A DNA stretch of 64,000 bases, from NCBI RefSeq assembly GCF_901709675.1, contig NC_051098.1, positions 13,731,918 through 13,795,917 of the forward strand, read 5' to 3'. This document shows, in pieces, positions 1 to 13,400 of this stretch. Position numbers and translations under genes: made by a program. Below the pieces are notes generated by a model, which worked only from the letters and a program-made list of their open reading frames with translations, ran no database searches and had not been told where the DNA came from. Numbering within the stretch: position 1 is the first letter of the stretch; each line of letters opens with the position of its first letter. Source of the stretch: Syngnathus acus. Lineage: Eukaryota > Chordata > Actinopteri > Syngnathiformes > Syngnathidae.

Positions 1-73
1 GAGTAGGCCCAAAAAACAAACCATGGCCTTATATAAACACATGATGATAGAGATATCATGTGAGCGCTCCTTA

Positions 74-87
74 GCGCCATCTACTGG
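74..87 (-). promoter_or_regulatory. CTCF-like motif
   Basis: Read on the minus strand, the sequence CCAGTAGATGGCGC fits the CTCF core consensus (CCASYAGRKGGCRS) at every position. It lies about 530 bp beyond the stop codon of the CLBA1-like gene. Function is inferred from the motif only. Confidence 0.4.
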
Positions 88-617
88 CCAAAAGCGATCA
101 CTGAGGGTTGACCATTGAGCAGGCATGGATGGTGTTATTTTATTTTTAAAAACACAAAATGGTGGTTGCAGTCCTCATTTTAAAAAATCCACTTCCTGAA
201 AAAAAGGAGTTGCGGAGCTTTGTGGCTGAGTCCTACGTATGACAACAATCAGCGGTGTAACAAAAAAAAAAAAAAAGCGAGTCATTTCTACTGAGTGGTT
301 GTGTGCTAGATGTGACAGCAATCTTCTGTATGCAAAAATTCTTGTAACCTACATTTAAAAAAAAAATACACAAAATGTTGGCAAAAGAGAGAAAAATACA
401 ATTAGTGAAAAGAACAAAGGCAGAACAGGAATTTGTGGGACAACAATTCCTAAAAGGTGAACGATGCAATAATTTCTGACAAGTGGGTCTACATGTGTCT
501 CCTGTATTTTCATATGTATGGTGAATCTTAAAATTTTCTAGTCCTCATCCAGAAATCTTTTCTTTTTGTTTGTAAAAAAAAAAAAAAAAAAGACTGAATG
601 CTGACCGGATGCCTGCG

Positions 618-3600
618 TCACTCTGGCCCACTCCTGTTGTAGTCATATGACAGCCGCCGCTTGGCCACCACGTTGTGAGTGTACCGATTGGGTGAGTGCA
701 GTCCAGGGGACGGGCGCCGATTCGACCACCTATTAGTGGCTCGGTTGTCCTGTACATATTAAATTACGAGATATAATTGGCAAAATTCAGCCAACTTATT
801 TGCAAACACTGAAGGGCAAAGTATTGTAAAACAGGAATTTGACCATGGGTGTGTAGACTTTTTATATTCACTGTAGGTCTAATATGCACTTACGCTGCTG
901 GGCTGCTCCACGTGTAAGGAGCTCAGCAGAAGACCTCGGGACACACTGACACCACGCTTGTGTTTGTGGATGGACATTTTGCTGACGTCATGTAAACCCT
1001 CCAACAGCCTGAACAAATTGTCATAAAAATGTCATTGAACACCACCTAGTGGAGGGGTGGGCAAAGTGCGTTTTGTTATGAAGACTAAGTAATATTGGCT
1101 ACGATATTTATTTTATGAAATATAATTCATTTGGATGTAATTATTCATGTTATATTAATTCATCAAAATGTCTTCATTGATTTATTGTAAATAAATAAAA
1201 AAAGAAAAATGTGATATTTAAGTTCAATTACATAATTGGTTATCAATAAATTATGACTAATAAAACAAGGGAAATAATAGCAAGATGATAAAATTCCTAT
1301 TTCAAAAGATGAATGCTTTTTTTTCACCCCAACTGCCTCTTTAATGTTGCAGTTCACCACATGGCCACACGAGGGCGGTATTTACACCAGCATCAACAAA
1401 ATCTTATGTTTGACTCACCGCTGCTCCTGACTGCTGCTTTCTCTGAGGAGCTGCGTCAATGTGGGAATGACGTCTGCAGGATGACGTGGGGCCGAGGTGG
1501 GCAGCGAGGGAAAGGCCTTGGCAAAGAGAAAACCCTGCAGGAGGGCGAGACCACATCAGTCTTATGTAAGTAAACTGCCATTGTCATGGCACGCTCATGG
1601 AATGTGTTTGCCCTTCAATGATGAGACAACCTTCTTACCAGTTTGTGATCTACCTCATCCGTCCTCTCCTCGTCGGGCCACCACTGTCCCACCGAATCCC
1701 GACCCTGGTCCCACACATCCCGTGGAAAAGCCGTCCACGTGTCCGTACTTCCCTTCCAGGTGGGCTTCCAATCACTGCTCGCGAAGGCTATTTTGAACAC
1801 ACAATGTTGAAAAGGGAGATTTGTCCATTTGATAAAACAACTGGATGTGTTCCAAAACATTTCTCCGTTATGGCTTTAAAACCAGAAGCACAAGACTGCC
1901 TAATCCCGAGCAATAATTCCAAAAATGTTATTAGGTAGATGAAAGGAGTAGAAGTAAACAAATGTAATCCAACAGCTCAACCTCAAGGTCTGACCTCACT
2001 TGGAATTTTTTTCACATTATTATTCATGTAGAAGATTTCAACTGCTGTAAATGATGGGAATTTTTATTTTATTTTTTTTATATATATATTTTTAGGTCTC
2101 ATTGGTGGTGTCCCTAATGAAGTGTCTGGTGCGTGAACACGTGCTAAAAGTTGTGTAAACTTACCCGCTGAGCTCCCACAAGACACCGGGACAGAATCGG
2201 CGACGCCCCGGCTGCACTCTTCTCCCTCCGCTTGCATAAACCCTCCAAACTCATCTTCCTCTTCCTCCGTTTTTTTGTCCCGGCTCTCCAGCTCTATCCC
2301 GTCTCGGCCTCTTTTTTCTACTTCTTCTGACTCGACGCAGGGCTGACTGGTTGCCATGGCGCCCGAGCTGGGCAGGGCGAGGGTGGGATTATGCAGGCAG
2401 GGGCCAACGGGAGTTACCTCATTTGGCGTCCAATCAGTTTCTGTCCCTTCCTCACAGTCCACGTTTCTTCTTGAAGAAGATTCTGTTGCGTTGATCACAT
2501 TGTGCTCCGGCTCCGGGTCAGGCCAAATGTTCCCGAGCGCTCTCCCAACCTGGCAAAGCTCACCTTCTGCTTCTGGATCCTCGATGCATCTGCTTGCGGC
2601 TGTGATGTCATCAAAAGGCGTCTGGATGATTCTCTTTTCCTCATCTGGTCTCTTTGTTATGTTTATGGAGTCTTTGCCGGCCTTACATTCCGAGTGAGAG
2701 TGAGAAAATTCCACGTCTGGGTTGGGCCCCAACAAAATAGATCGACCATTCTTGCAGAGACCCTTCCCCTCCTCGTTCTCCTCTGAATTATTTTCCAACT
2801 CTCTCTTTGTTCCTGTTATCTCCCCACACAAAGTGCCTTCTCTCCTCGCACTTTCCTCTTTGCAAACATTCCGATGGCATCCAGCACTCCACAGCTCTCG
2901 ACTTTCCTGACAGAACCCCCATGCAGGACTCGCGAGGTGCTCCGGACTGACTTTGTCTGGCTCTTCCTGTTTCTTGATGACTTCCTCATCAGGGACTCTT
3001 TTGTCTTGGCAGGCCACATGACTAGACTTCCTCTCACTCTTGAAAGCGTTTTCAAAGCATCCGATCAGTTCTAGGAGACAGGGACTCTCATCAAGACTGG
3101 TCTGGCAGACCGGGTCCAATTTGTTTCCCCTTTCTTGCTTCTCTGTGACATCCTCAAGAGTTTTTTTGTCTTGGCTGACCACGTGACTGGGCTTCCTCTG
3201 GGTTTCCTCATCGGAGGTATTCTGAAGGCATTCAGGACTCGCAGCTGGTCCGCAGATTTTCTGACAGGCTCCCTCTTTCTGTCTTGGTCCTCTTTGTTCC
3301 CGACAGCCTTCCTCTTCAGTAGCGACGAGACGCTGCAGAATGGCTTTGCCTTGTTTTTCCTGATTCTCAGCAACTTCTTCATCAGGATGTCTTTTCTCTC
3401 GGCCAACCGGGTGAGTGGACTTTCTCCATCTGCGACCCGACCGAACTCGAACTCGGCTCGCCGCAGTCTGCGTTTGGGGAGCGGAAACGTCCCGCCGTCC
3501 AGTACCAGGTTTCCCTCTGAGCCACGCTCCGGCCCCGCTGATCCCACCAGATGTTGAGTACAAACCTTTGTCATTTCGCAGAAAGAGACACTGAGTCTGC

Positions 3601-3989
3601 GTTTTCCCGTTGCCTTCGGATGTCTTCAGAGTGGCCACCGTCACCAAGGCGCCCGCCCCGGCTTGGGGTAGGCCATACCCCGGACCCCATGTCCCGCTCA
3701 AGTGCACATCCGCCGGCCTGGGACAAGAAGTCCTCCGACCGGTGGGGGGTGTTACTGGTGCTGGTGTGCCGCTCGGCGGAGCGGCGCCCTTCTGTCGGTT
3801 CTTGGAGCACAGCGCCCACGCTCGTAGGCCCCGGATGAGCGGTAGGTCCGCCAAGCCGAGTTCCAGCCTGCTGGGGAGTGGCTGGGAGCCCAAGGGGCAT
3901 TTCAGAGGGGCCTCACGAGGGGACGCCTTCAGGCACGGGTAATTATTATTGTTGTTGTGCTGCAGCATGGCGCTCCACGTGAGCCTCAT
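618..3989 (-). CDS. CLBA1/aftiphilin-family clathrin-binding protein (5 exons)
   Basis: Five coding exons on the minus strand keep phase throughout: 3989-2165, 1787-1654, 1534-1419, 1008-894 and 749-618 (TGA). All introns are GT-AG, and the product is about 773 aa. Exon 1 (about 608 codons) is acidic, low-complexity and Glu/Lys/Ser-rich. It ends with EEEEDEFGGF near residue 580, which resembles the acidic-Phe motifs that bind the AP-1/GGA gamma-ear. Exon 2 is Trp-rich (DWKPTWKG, TWTAFP, GQWWP). Exon 3 carries AKAFPSLP and DVIPTLTQLLRE, which align with the human CLBA1 segment around KCAFQE and DVSTLDHFLE as I remember it. Family members act in clathrin/AP-1 trafficking at the trans-Golgi and endosomes. 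The start is uncertain: the Met at 3989 opens a poorly conserved N terminus, a second Met follows seven codons later, and an upstream exon is possible. A divergent aftiphilin paralogue is the main alternative. Confidence 0.68.
2980..3440 (-). repeat. Imperfect internal repeats in the CLBA1-like exon 1
   Basis: Three related peptide modules follow each other in the large exon: RKSTHPVGREKRHPDEEV, RKPSHVVSQDKKTLEDV and RKSSHVACQDKRVPDEEV, each followed by an acidic/Gln stretch containing KQE or NQE. They start near 3430, 3200 and 3040 on the minus strand and are spaced about 160-230 bp apart. The similarity is visible in both protein and DNA, so this part of the exon probably grew by tandem duplication. 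Confidence 0.6.
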
Positions 3990-6900
3990 CGAGAGAGGCG
4001 TTTTGTTTAATAATTGTAAAACAACTTCAGTCAGAAGTCATTTAAATAGTCTCGAAAGGGTGCTTGGAAATAAAAAAAACAAAAAAAAACGAGGCCTCTG
4101 CGTGCCACCCTGTGGTCCTCCTGGTGACGACGCCCAGGAGGTAACAAGAAGTTTATGTGGATGAGTCTTTCTGGCCCACTTTATGAACAACCTGGGGCGA
4201 AGAAACATAAAACGTTTTTATTTACATCTTTAAGCTCGCAAAAGAGTGTTCAAGCTACAGTGAATGTAAAAAAAAATCAGCATCATACAGTGACTCATAA
4301 TCAGAAAAGTACAGTTGGTTCAAGGAATTTTTTGGGGGGGGGGGGGGGCGGGTATATTTTTGAGAAAAAACGCTGCATATTTGGACAAAAAATCACACAG
4401 GCAGACATGCTACCGTCGTGCTGATCATTTCAACCGTCTTGCATTTTAAATAGGAAAATTGGATCCTGCTGCTACTGCATCAAATCTATTTATTATGACT
4501 CATATTTTATTTATATATGTTTTTTGTTGTTTCGGATGTCATCAGATGGAACGACTGCTCCACGTGTGGAGTAAAAAAAAAATGCTTTATACAACCCTTG
4601 TGTGCATGTAGAAGACAAAGTGACACAATAGTCGTTCGTGGGCCGTCACGCTCGTTCGTATCCAAGCTTGCACGTCACTTACGTCATTGACCACACACAC
4701 AAGAAAAATATGAATATAAATAATTGCTCACCCAATTTGATGATTATATTGTCTTGCATTCTATCGTAATCACAGGCGGAAATTGTGCGTCCTCCTCGGG
4801 CTGTGCAGCATCCTCATCTTCCCTGTGGGCCTTGATGATCCACCGAATGTTCGCCCGTTCCACGCTGGCTTAAAATAGAAACGACAGCTCCACAAAGGCG
4901 TCTTTCCTCCTCCTACTTTGCCCTCCCTCAACATCGTCAGCCTCCCCCCCCAAGCGGCACCAGTACCGACACCACTGCGGCCATTGCGCGTCATCTGCGA
5001 CATGCACTGCGTGAGAGCAGCCGCATCATCACCGCATCTCGCTTCCACGCACTCGCAGAGTCGCAAGCCCCAGCCAGCCAGCCAGCAAGCCTCGGACGGC
5101 CCACTAACCATCATTGGCGGGGGCTGCAGGCGGAGCCCATCGAGCTGTCACTCAAAGGGAGGAAAAATAACGGAATTGATGCAAAAGTGTCAAAATGTAA
5201 TGTCATTTTTTTTATAATCACGATAATAACAATATCCATCAAAACTATTTTCATTTCAGAAAAATCTTGGTTTCTTTTTATTATACTGCTTTTTTCCCCC
5301 TTGTGTTCCTATTGTATCCCTTAGCGCTCAGAAAGACTAAAACTGAATTGAATTATTATTACTGTTAATCTTTATTATTCCCTAAAAGTGCTTCACATAG
5401 AATAGTCATTCATATATAAAATGCGTCATAAAAAAAACATTCAAAAAATACTATCACAATATATATTTTTTTATTTTCATTATCTGTACTTAGATTTCAA
5501 GTTATTAAACAAGGAACGGCTGAAATTTGGAAAAGTAATTGCTGGGGTAAGATTAAAAATGGCTAAATCTTGGGACAAACATGCAAATTGGAAAAGAAAA
5601 TGTGCTAAACACTCAAAGGATAAGCTTGTACATGTGCCAAAAAGTGGTGTGTTTAATGGTAAACGGATGTTTATTATAAGCATAATGGAAATACGTTTGA
5701 ATATTGATTAATAGTATTATTAAAAGAGGGCGAATTCATTGATCTTTAGTGCAGCGATCGATTCGCAATGCCTTGAATTAAGTGGCCATTGAGCCGTTAC
5801 TCATAAGGAGTAAAATATCCCCAAATTGTTATGTTTTTTTAAATATAAATAGTTGTTTATTGAAAGTGTTTAAGTATATTTAAGGGTTCATTGATAATTA
5901 ATTCACCGTGTTTATCATATTGTTAATGGTTTCTCCACATCCATTGTGCAGCGATCTATTGGCAGTGACTCTGAAGTCGACTGGAAAATCTTGATTGGCG
6001 CCAGCTGTGGCGTTACCGTCGTTCTTCTCTAATAATTTTCACTTTTTAAGAGGTATGTAATAAATAAATTATACTATCGTTCCGATTATGTCTTGTTAGC
6101 AGGCCATGTGTGTTCTTAAAATGACGTTTATGTCGAGTTTATGACAAATTGTTGATATTTGCTAGTTGTGCTAATGCTAATCGTGCCGTACGAACCCCGG
6201 CATCTCGTAAACTAGTTAATTTGTATTTCATTTTTATATTAAGTCATAAGTTATTTGTGTTGCAGCTTAATACACCGTTATGAAAATATACACGATGTGT
6301 CAATATATTATTTTATTCATGTAATTTCTTCACCAACAATCTCTCCAGTGCAGTCATGACAACACATTTACTATACCACCTAACAAATACGTCAAACTCG
6401 AAAGTCTTCGTTTCTACACAAACATCTCAGTGTGTACTGACATATACTCTTTATCCAGCATTTGTAAAATAAAATTTAAATTTCACCTGCAAAACAGGCG
6501 CAGCAACCGGAGTCAAAAACAAATGCGTATACATTCTCAAATGTTACTCATAAGAAATGTGATGATGGGTAGTGCTGTCAGAAATTCTTTTCAGTTTTTT
6601 TAATTCTACAAAATGTCATCTCGTGAAAACTATCACTTGTATTCTGTGGTAAATATGAGGGTGAGGTGTATATTCACTATATGGACAATCAGCCTTTCGT
6701 TTCTATTGTATACTGTTTATCCCACGCAAATAGCTTGATAACTGTGTCCATATAATTCATATGAAAAGAAACATTTAAATTTAGCGAGATATTCCTAACT
6801 TGGGATCCAAGAAAAATAAAAAGATGGACTAGAACAGCAGCATTTTGGTCTAAATGATTGACCACCAGTCAAAGGTTTACAGATATGATCCAGACAAATG

Positions 6901-7170
6901 GCAAAAAAAAAAGTTATGGCATGACTCACAAGTTTAAAGTACAAAATGTGTCACAATGTCAAAGAAGCCTCAAAGACACACAAATCAATGTGACAAAAAC
7001 ATTCCCGTCACTACTCTTGGAGAATGTGGTAATAATACTAATGATTAAACTACCTCCACAAGGAACAAACTACTATTTACATCATCTTCTGGCAGTAATG
7101 TCAAATGTAACTACTTCAGCTACAATGAAATTGCGTTGCAAAAAAATCCTGTTTAACGTAGCTTGTAAAA
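3990..7170. other. Intergenic, no gene recognised
   Basis: This lies between the 5' end of the CLBA1-like gene and the 3' end of prx. It contains a 15-base G run (4334-4348) and a locally CpG-rich patch around 4960-5060 that could be a promoter of the CLBA1-like gene. The rest is AT-rich (5200-7100), with short open frames that have no protein-like character. I see no RNA gene or clear transposon. Confidence 0.5.
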
Positions 7171-7175
7171 TCGTA

Positions 7176-7181
7176 TTTATT
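7176..7181 (-). terminator. Candidate polyadenylation signal of prx
   Basis: TTTATT on the plus strand reads AATAAA on the minus strand, about 310 bp beyond the prx stop codon. It is the first perfect hexamer I noticed downstream of the stop, but it is a short motif in AT-rich DNA. Confidence 0.35.
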
Positions 7182-7490
7182 CTTACGTTGTAATATGAAG
7201 AACTGTACACTAAAGAGACTGGATTGACCAGATTTTCAACAAAGATGCGCAAAATGAACAGGCACTAATACGTAGTGACAATAGTAAAATGGCAAAATTT
7301 CCCCTAAAGTCCTAAAAATGTAAAAAGACTGTCACACCATAGTTACTGTGGGGTTCTTTGCAAATTAAAATAAAGCTCTGTAACGGATTACAAACAATTG
7401 AATATACAAACAGCCTCCTAGAACATAACTCGTAAGGTGGGACGTGTCTGTATTTATATAGACTTGAATTTTGTAGGCGTGTCCGGTTCC

Positions 7491-10400
7491 TCAGAGGTCT
7501 GACGGCGGGTGAGTGGTTCCCAACCAATGACCCGCTGACGTCCCGGCTGGCGTGGAGTGCTGCTTCGTCCTGGTGGTCTTGGTCACCACGGTAACCGAGC
7601 CCCCTCCCCTCGGGGAAGACACTTCCCTTGTGGTGACGTCGTCGGAGGACTGCTGGCAGAATGAGCCTGACAAGTTGGCCTCGCCTCCCAGCTCCCCTCG
7701 CCGCTGTGCCTGAGGAGACCCCTCTGGCGTGATCTGGAGGAAGCCTGCCAGGAGGCCAGGTCAAAAGGACAAGAGGTGAGGAGGGAAAACAGTAGGAGAA
7801 GCATGTAAGACAGAAGGGAAGGTTAGCCTTTGTAGCAGAGAGACAACACAAGATGGGACAGTTAATAAAATGAAAATAAACAAATGTCCAAAGAATTAAA
7901 AATACAAGACACGACTGCTTGCAAACCATGCCTACCTGTGGAGTGAGGTTTCAGGGTGACCTTCGGGACCTTGAACCAAGAGGGAGCCTCTGTTCCCTGG
8001 GGATCTTCTATGGTGTCTCCCTCGCTCCAGGTTTGGACCTTTGTTGAGCTGAACCCCATGGTAAAAGCAGCTGGTGATCCAAAGGTGTCCTGATCCAGCC
8101 TTTCTGTTCTGGAGTGGTGTGAGACAACTTCCCTTGAGGACTCCTCAGCAAATCCTTCAAATGAAACCTTGCCGGGTTTTATCTGGAGCCCTTTAGGAGC
8201 TTCCCCTGACAATGAAGGTTTGCCCAGTCTGGTTGCCATTTCGAAGTTGGCGTCACCTGCGGCTTTCTTTCCGTAAGGAGAAGTGAATTCCACCTTTGGA
8301 AGTTTGACTTTTCCACTAGCGGCCACGTCTTCGCTCTTGAAGACCTTATGAGGTCTTGAATCCTTTTCAAAATGGAACCTTGACATTGGGTCTTCTGTCT
8401 TGACTGGACTGGCCCACACTGACGTTCCAGTTGTGCTAACAGATGTTTCCATGGTCTTTGTTTGAAACTTGGAAGTCTTCACTTTGACATCACCTGTATT
8501 TAAAGTCACATTGTCTGTTTGAGGTGGATTTACTAAAACAAAAACTGCTTTCTTTATTTTGGGGCCCTCTTGTTTGATCTCTGACCCACAGAGCTCCAGT
8601 CTTCCTTCCGGGGAGGACAGGGAGGGAAGAGGGACACCGAACTTGGGGATTTTTATCCTCTTTCCTAATTTGTCCTCATCTTCATCTTGTGCCGTGCCGA
8701 TATCAAAGTCTATGTCTGGAATCCTGGGGACCGCACTAGATGATGACGGTAGGCCCCGTTCTGCTGAGCCTTCTTGGCTTTTCACACCTGCACTTGGTAA
8801 CGCAACGCCTGGCATTTGGACGTTAACGTTTCCCTCTTTGTGTCCGTTGTGATTTGTGGATGCCAGACCAGAGACTTCAACTTTGACACCACCACCATTT
8901 TTCTTTTTGGGCATTCCAATATTGAATTTTGTTCCTTTGACTTTGGGCCCTCTGACTTTGCTGTTGGTTTCTACATCAGATACGTCTACTTTGGTGTCTC
9001 CTTTCCGAAGTCGTAAATCCAGCTCCAAGTCCCCTTTTGGACCTGTAATATCCAGTCTTGGCATCTTCATGGATATGTCTGCCTTTGGCATTGTGGCTTC
9101 TGGTAGGTCAATGTCGGCACGCGGCGTCTTAAAAGTGCCTCGTCCATCTCCATGTACGTCAGCCTCTGGCGGCTTGGGTAGGGACACGTCTATTGACTGC
9201 ATTTTAAGTTCAACTTCTGGTGCTTCCATCTTTAAAGATTTACTTTTTGGGAGGCTGCCGATTTTTCCTTTTGGTAGGGATAAGTCCACATCAGGCATCT
9301 TAAATTTCGCTCCTCTCTCAGAACTGGACTCGAGTTTTATTTTGGGAAGTGGCACATCTAGGTCAACTTTAGGCACAGTCACATCTATCCCAGGCTTTTT
9401 GGGAATTTTCAGGTGTCCCTCATAGGTTTGGATGTCACACTGGGATACGTCTACCTCTGCTTTGGGGAGAAGAACCTCCATTTCTGGTGATTTAGTGGCG
9501 GGAAGTGATAGCTCAACTGAGGGCATCCTGGCCTTGGCCTTAGCTTCAAGGTCACCACTTGGCTTTCCTGGCATGGAGAACTTTGGGAATTTGATAGTGA
9601 CATCAGGTGCATGGAAGTGACCTTTCCCCTCTACATCAACATCTGGTTTAGGAATGGCAATGCCCCCCTTTTTTGTATTGACATCAAATTCAGGACAAGA
9701 CACAGACACATCGGCATCAGTTGGGGATATTCCAAAGGAGGGTGTTTTGAGTTTAGCTTTTTTGCCCTTCACTGTACTGTCCAAACCCAACTCCACTGAT
9801 GGCGCCTTGAGAGAAATGTCACCCTCAGAGCTTTGTCCCGACACCTCCAAACGACCACTCTTGGACTTTCCACCAAACCTGGGAAGCGTAAAACTAGGGG
9901 CTTTGAGAGAAACATGAGGCAAATCAAAACTTCCTCCAGAAGATGGCCGACTTCCCTCTGCTTTCAGAAGCGCCACTTCCACATCGTCACCTTTTGGTTT
10001 GGTGAGGCCAAAGTCAAGATCCACCTTTGGAGCTGAGATGTCAACAGTTGGAAGTTTGACTGCTCCACGTTTTCCACCTTTTACATCAGGACCCTCCAAA
10101 CTGAAGTCTACTTCTGGAGATTTGATTGTTGGAAGAGAAACATCAACCGTTGGCATGGTGACTTTTCCACCTTTAATTTCATGCTCTTCAATATTTATGT
10201 GTGGACCTTTTGCTTTCATTTTAGGAAGAGAAATATCCACAGAGGGCATGTGGAACTTTCCTCCTTTGTCAACATGCCCTTCTATTCGCATTTCTCCTTC
10301 TGCTTTTCCTTTGGGAAGTGAGACATCGATGTCCGGCATATCCATCTTTGCGCCCTTGAATTCCGGACCTTTCAGCTTTACATTTCCCTCTGGAAGATTG

Positions 10401-13400
10401 ACTTTGGGTAAAGAGACATCAATTTTTGGCATTTTTAACTTTCCTCCTTTGAGATCAGGGCCTTCAATGTCAAAATCGCCCCCAACTTTTGGAAGTGAGA
10501 CATCACTGTCTGGAGTTTCCATCTTTCCTCTGAATTCTGGACCCTTGATTTTGATACCACCCTCTGGAAGTCTGACCTTTGGAACCGAAACATCAACTGT
10601 TGGTATTTTGAATTTTCCTCCTTTGACATCAGGGCCTTCAAAATCAACATCACCCTCAACTTTTCCTTTGGGAAGTGACACATCCATGTCTGGAATTTCC
10701 ATTTTGCCCCCCTTGAGTTCCGGACCTTTCATTCTTAAACCACCTTCTGGAAGATTGACTTTTGGCAAAGAAATGTCCCATGTTGGTATTTTGAACTTTC
10801 CTCCTCTGACGTCAGGGCCTTCAAGATCCAGGTCACCTTCAACTTTGGGAAGAGAAACGTCAACCGTTGGCAGAGTGACTTTGACACCTTTAACATCAGG
10901 ACCTTCAATATTTATCTCTGGAGCTTTTGTTTTCACTTTAGGAAGAGAAATATCAACAGCGGGCATATGAAACTTTCCCTCCTTGCCGACATGCCCTTCA
11001 AATCCTATTTCTCCTTCTACTTTTCCTTTAGGGAATGACACGTCCAGATCGGCCATCCCAGTCTTCCCTCCACTGATCTTCGGCCCCTTTAATTTGACAC
11101 CACCCTCTGGAAGATTGACTTTTGGTAAAGAAATATCCAGTGATGGCATTTTAAACTTTCCTCCTTTGACGTCAGGACCTTGCAGCTGAACGCCACCTTC
11201 AAGTTTTCCTTTGGGAAATGAGACATCGATGTCCGGCATATCCATCTTTGCGCCCTTGAATTCTGGACCTTTCAGTTTGACGCCACCCTCTGGAAGATTG
11301 ACTTTTGGCAAAGAAACATCAATGGTTGGCATTTTGAATTTTCCTCCTTTGATATGAGGTCCCTCAATATCCCCCTCGATTTTGGGAATTGAGATATCAA
11401 CATCTGGTGCTTCCATCTTTCCTCTGAATTCTGGACCTTGTAGTTTAACACCACTCTCTGGAAGACTAACCTTCGGTAAGGAAACATCAACAGTCGGCTT
11501 TTTGAACTTTCCTCCTCTGATATCGGGGCCTTGAAGATCCAGCTCACCTTGAACTTTGGGAAGAGAAACATCCATAGTTGGCATGGTAACCTTTCCACCT
11601 TTACCATCAAGCCCTTCAATATTTATCTCTGGACCTTTTGTTTTCATTTTGGGAAGAGAAAAATCAACAGAGGGCAGATGGAACTTTCCTCCTTTACCAA
11701 GATGACCATCAATACCCATTTCTCCCTCTGTTTTTCCTTTGAGTGAGACCTCCCCCAAATCTGGACCTTTCATTTTAACACCACCCCCTGGAAGACTCAT
11801 TTTTGGCAAAGAAACATCAAGTTTGGGCATTTTAATTTGGCCTCCTCTGAAATCAGGGCCTTCAATGTCTAAGTCCGGCATCTCAATCTTTCGACCGTCA
11901 AGGTCTGGACCTTTTATTTTAACACCACCCTCTGGAAGGTTGACTTTGGGTAAAGAAACATCCAATGATGGCATTTTGAATTTTGCTCCTTTGACATCAG
12001 GGCCTTGAAGCTCAACGCCACCTTCCAATTGTCCTTTGGGAAGTGAGACATCGGCATCTGGCATGTCCATCTTTCCTTTAAATTGTGGACCTTTTAGTTT
12101 AACACCACCCTCTGGAAGGTTGACTTTAGGTAAAGAAACATCAAATGTTGGTAATTTAAACTTTCCTCCTTTGACATCAGGACCTTCAATGTCCAAATCT
12201 CCCTCAACTTTTGGAAGTGAGACATCGATGTCCGGCATATCTATCTTTGCGCCCTTGAATTCTGGACCTTTTAGTTTGACACCACCCTCTGGAAGATTGA
12301 CTTTTGGTAAAGAAACATCCAACGTTGGCATTTTGAACTTTCCTCCTTTGACATCAGGGCCTTGCAGCTCAACGCCACCTTCAAGTTTTCCTTTTGGAAG
12401 CGAGACATCAACATCGGGAATGTCCATCTTTCCTTTAAGTTCCGGACCTTTTAGTTTGACACCACCCTCTGGAAGATTGACTTTGGGTAAAGAAACATCC
12501 AACGTTGGCATTTTGAACTTTCCTCCTTTGACATCAGGGCCTTCAAGATCCAGTTCTCCTTCAACCGTTGGAAGTGAAACGTCAACCGTTGGCATGGTGA
12601 CCTTTCCACCTTTAATGTCAGGGCCTTCAATATTGATCTCTGGAGCTTTTGTTTTCATTTTGGGAAGATAGAGATCTACAGAGGGCATATGGAACTTAAC
12701 CCCTTTACCACCATGGCCTTCAATTCCACTGACTCCTGCTTTTCCTTTCGGGAATGACATATCAACGTCTGGCATGTCAATTTTCCCTCCGCTGAACTCT
12801 GGGCCTCTTATTTTAACATCACCCTCTGGAAGATTGACCTTTGGTAAAGAAACATCCAACGTTGGCATTTTGAACTTTCCTCCTTTGACATCAGGGCCTT
12901 GAAGCTCAACGCCACCTTCAAGTTTTCCTTTGGGAAGTGAGACATCGATGTCCGGAATATCCATCTTACCTCCCTTGAGTTCTGGACCTTTCAGTTTGAC
13001 GCCACCCTCTGGAAGATTGACTTTCGGTAATGAAATGTCAAATGTTGGAATTTTGAACTTTCCTCCTTTAATGTCAGGGCTTTCAATATCCAGGTCTCCT
13101 TCAACTTTAGGAGGTTTAATGTCAACCGTTGGCATCGTGACTTTTGCACCTTTAACATCAGGACCTTCAATCTTTATCGCTGGACCTTTTGTTTTTATTT
13201 TAGGAAGAGAGAGATCAACAGAGGGCATATGAAACTTTCCACCTTTACCAACATGCCCTTCAATCTCTATTTCTCCTTCTACTTTACCTTTAGGGCATGA
13301 AATGTCTAAGTCCGGCATCTCAATCTTTCGTCCGTCAATGTCTGGACCTTTTATTTTAACACCACCCTCTGGAAGGTTGACTTTAGGCAAAGAAACATCC

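Noticed and set aside
3071-3574. Alternative 167-codon minus-strand frame inside the CLBA1-like first exon
   Set aside because: It overlaps the longer frame that splices in phase to four conserved exons. It is arginine-rich and typical of a shadow frame.
7862-7935. Extension of prx to the natural stop of the large frame at 7862
   Set aside because: A good splice donor lies at 7936/7935, and the next exon continues the conserved-looking GFLQITPEG sequence in phase. The extension is intron.
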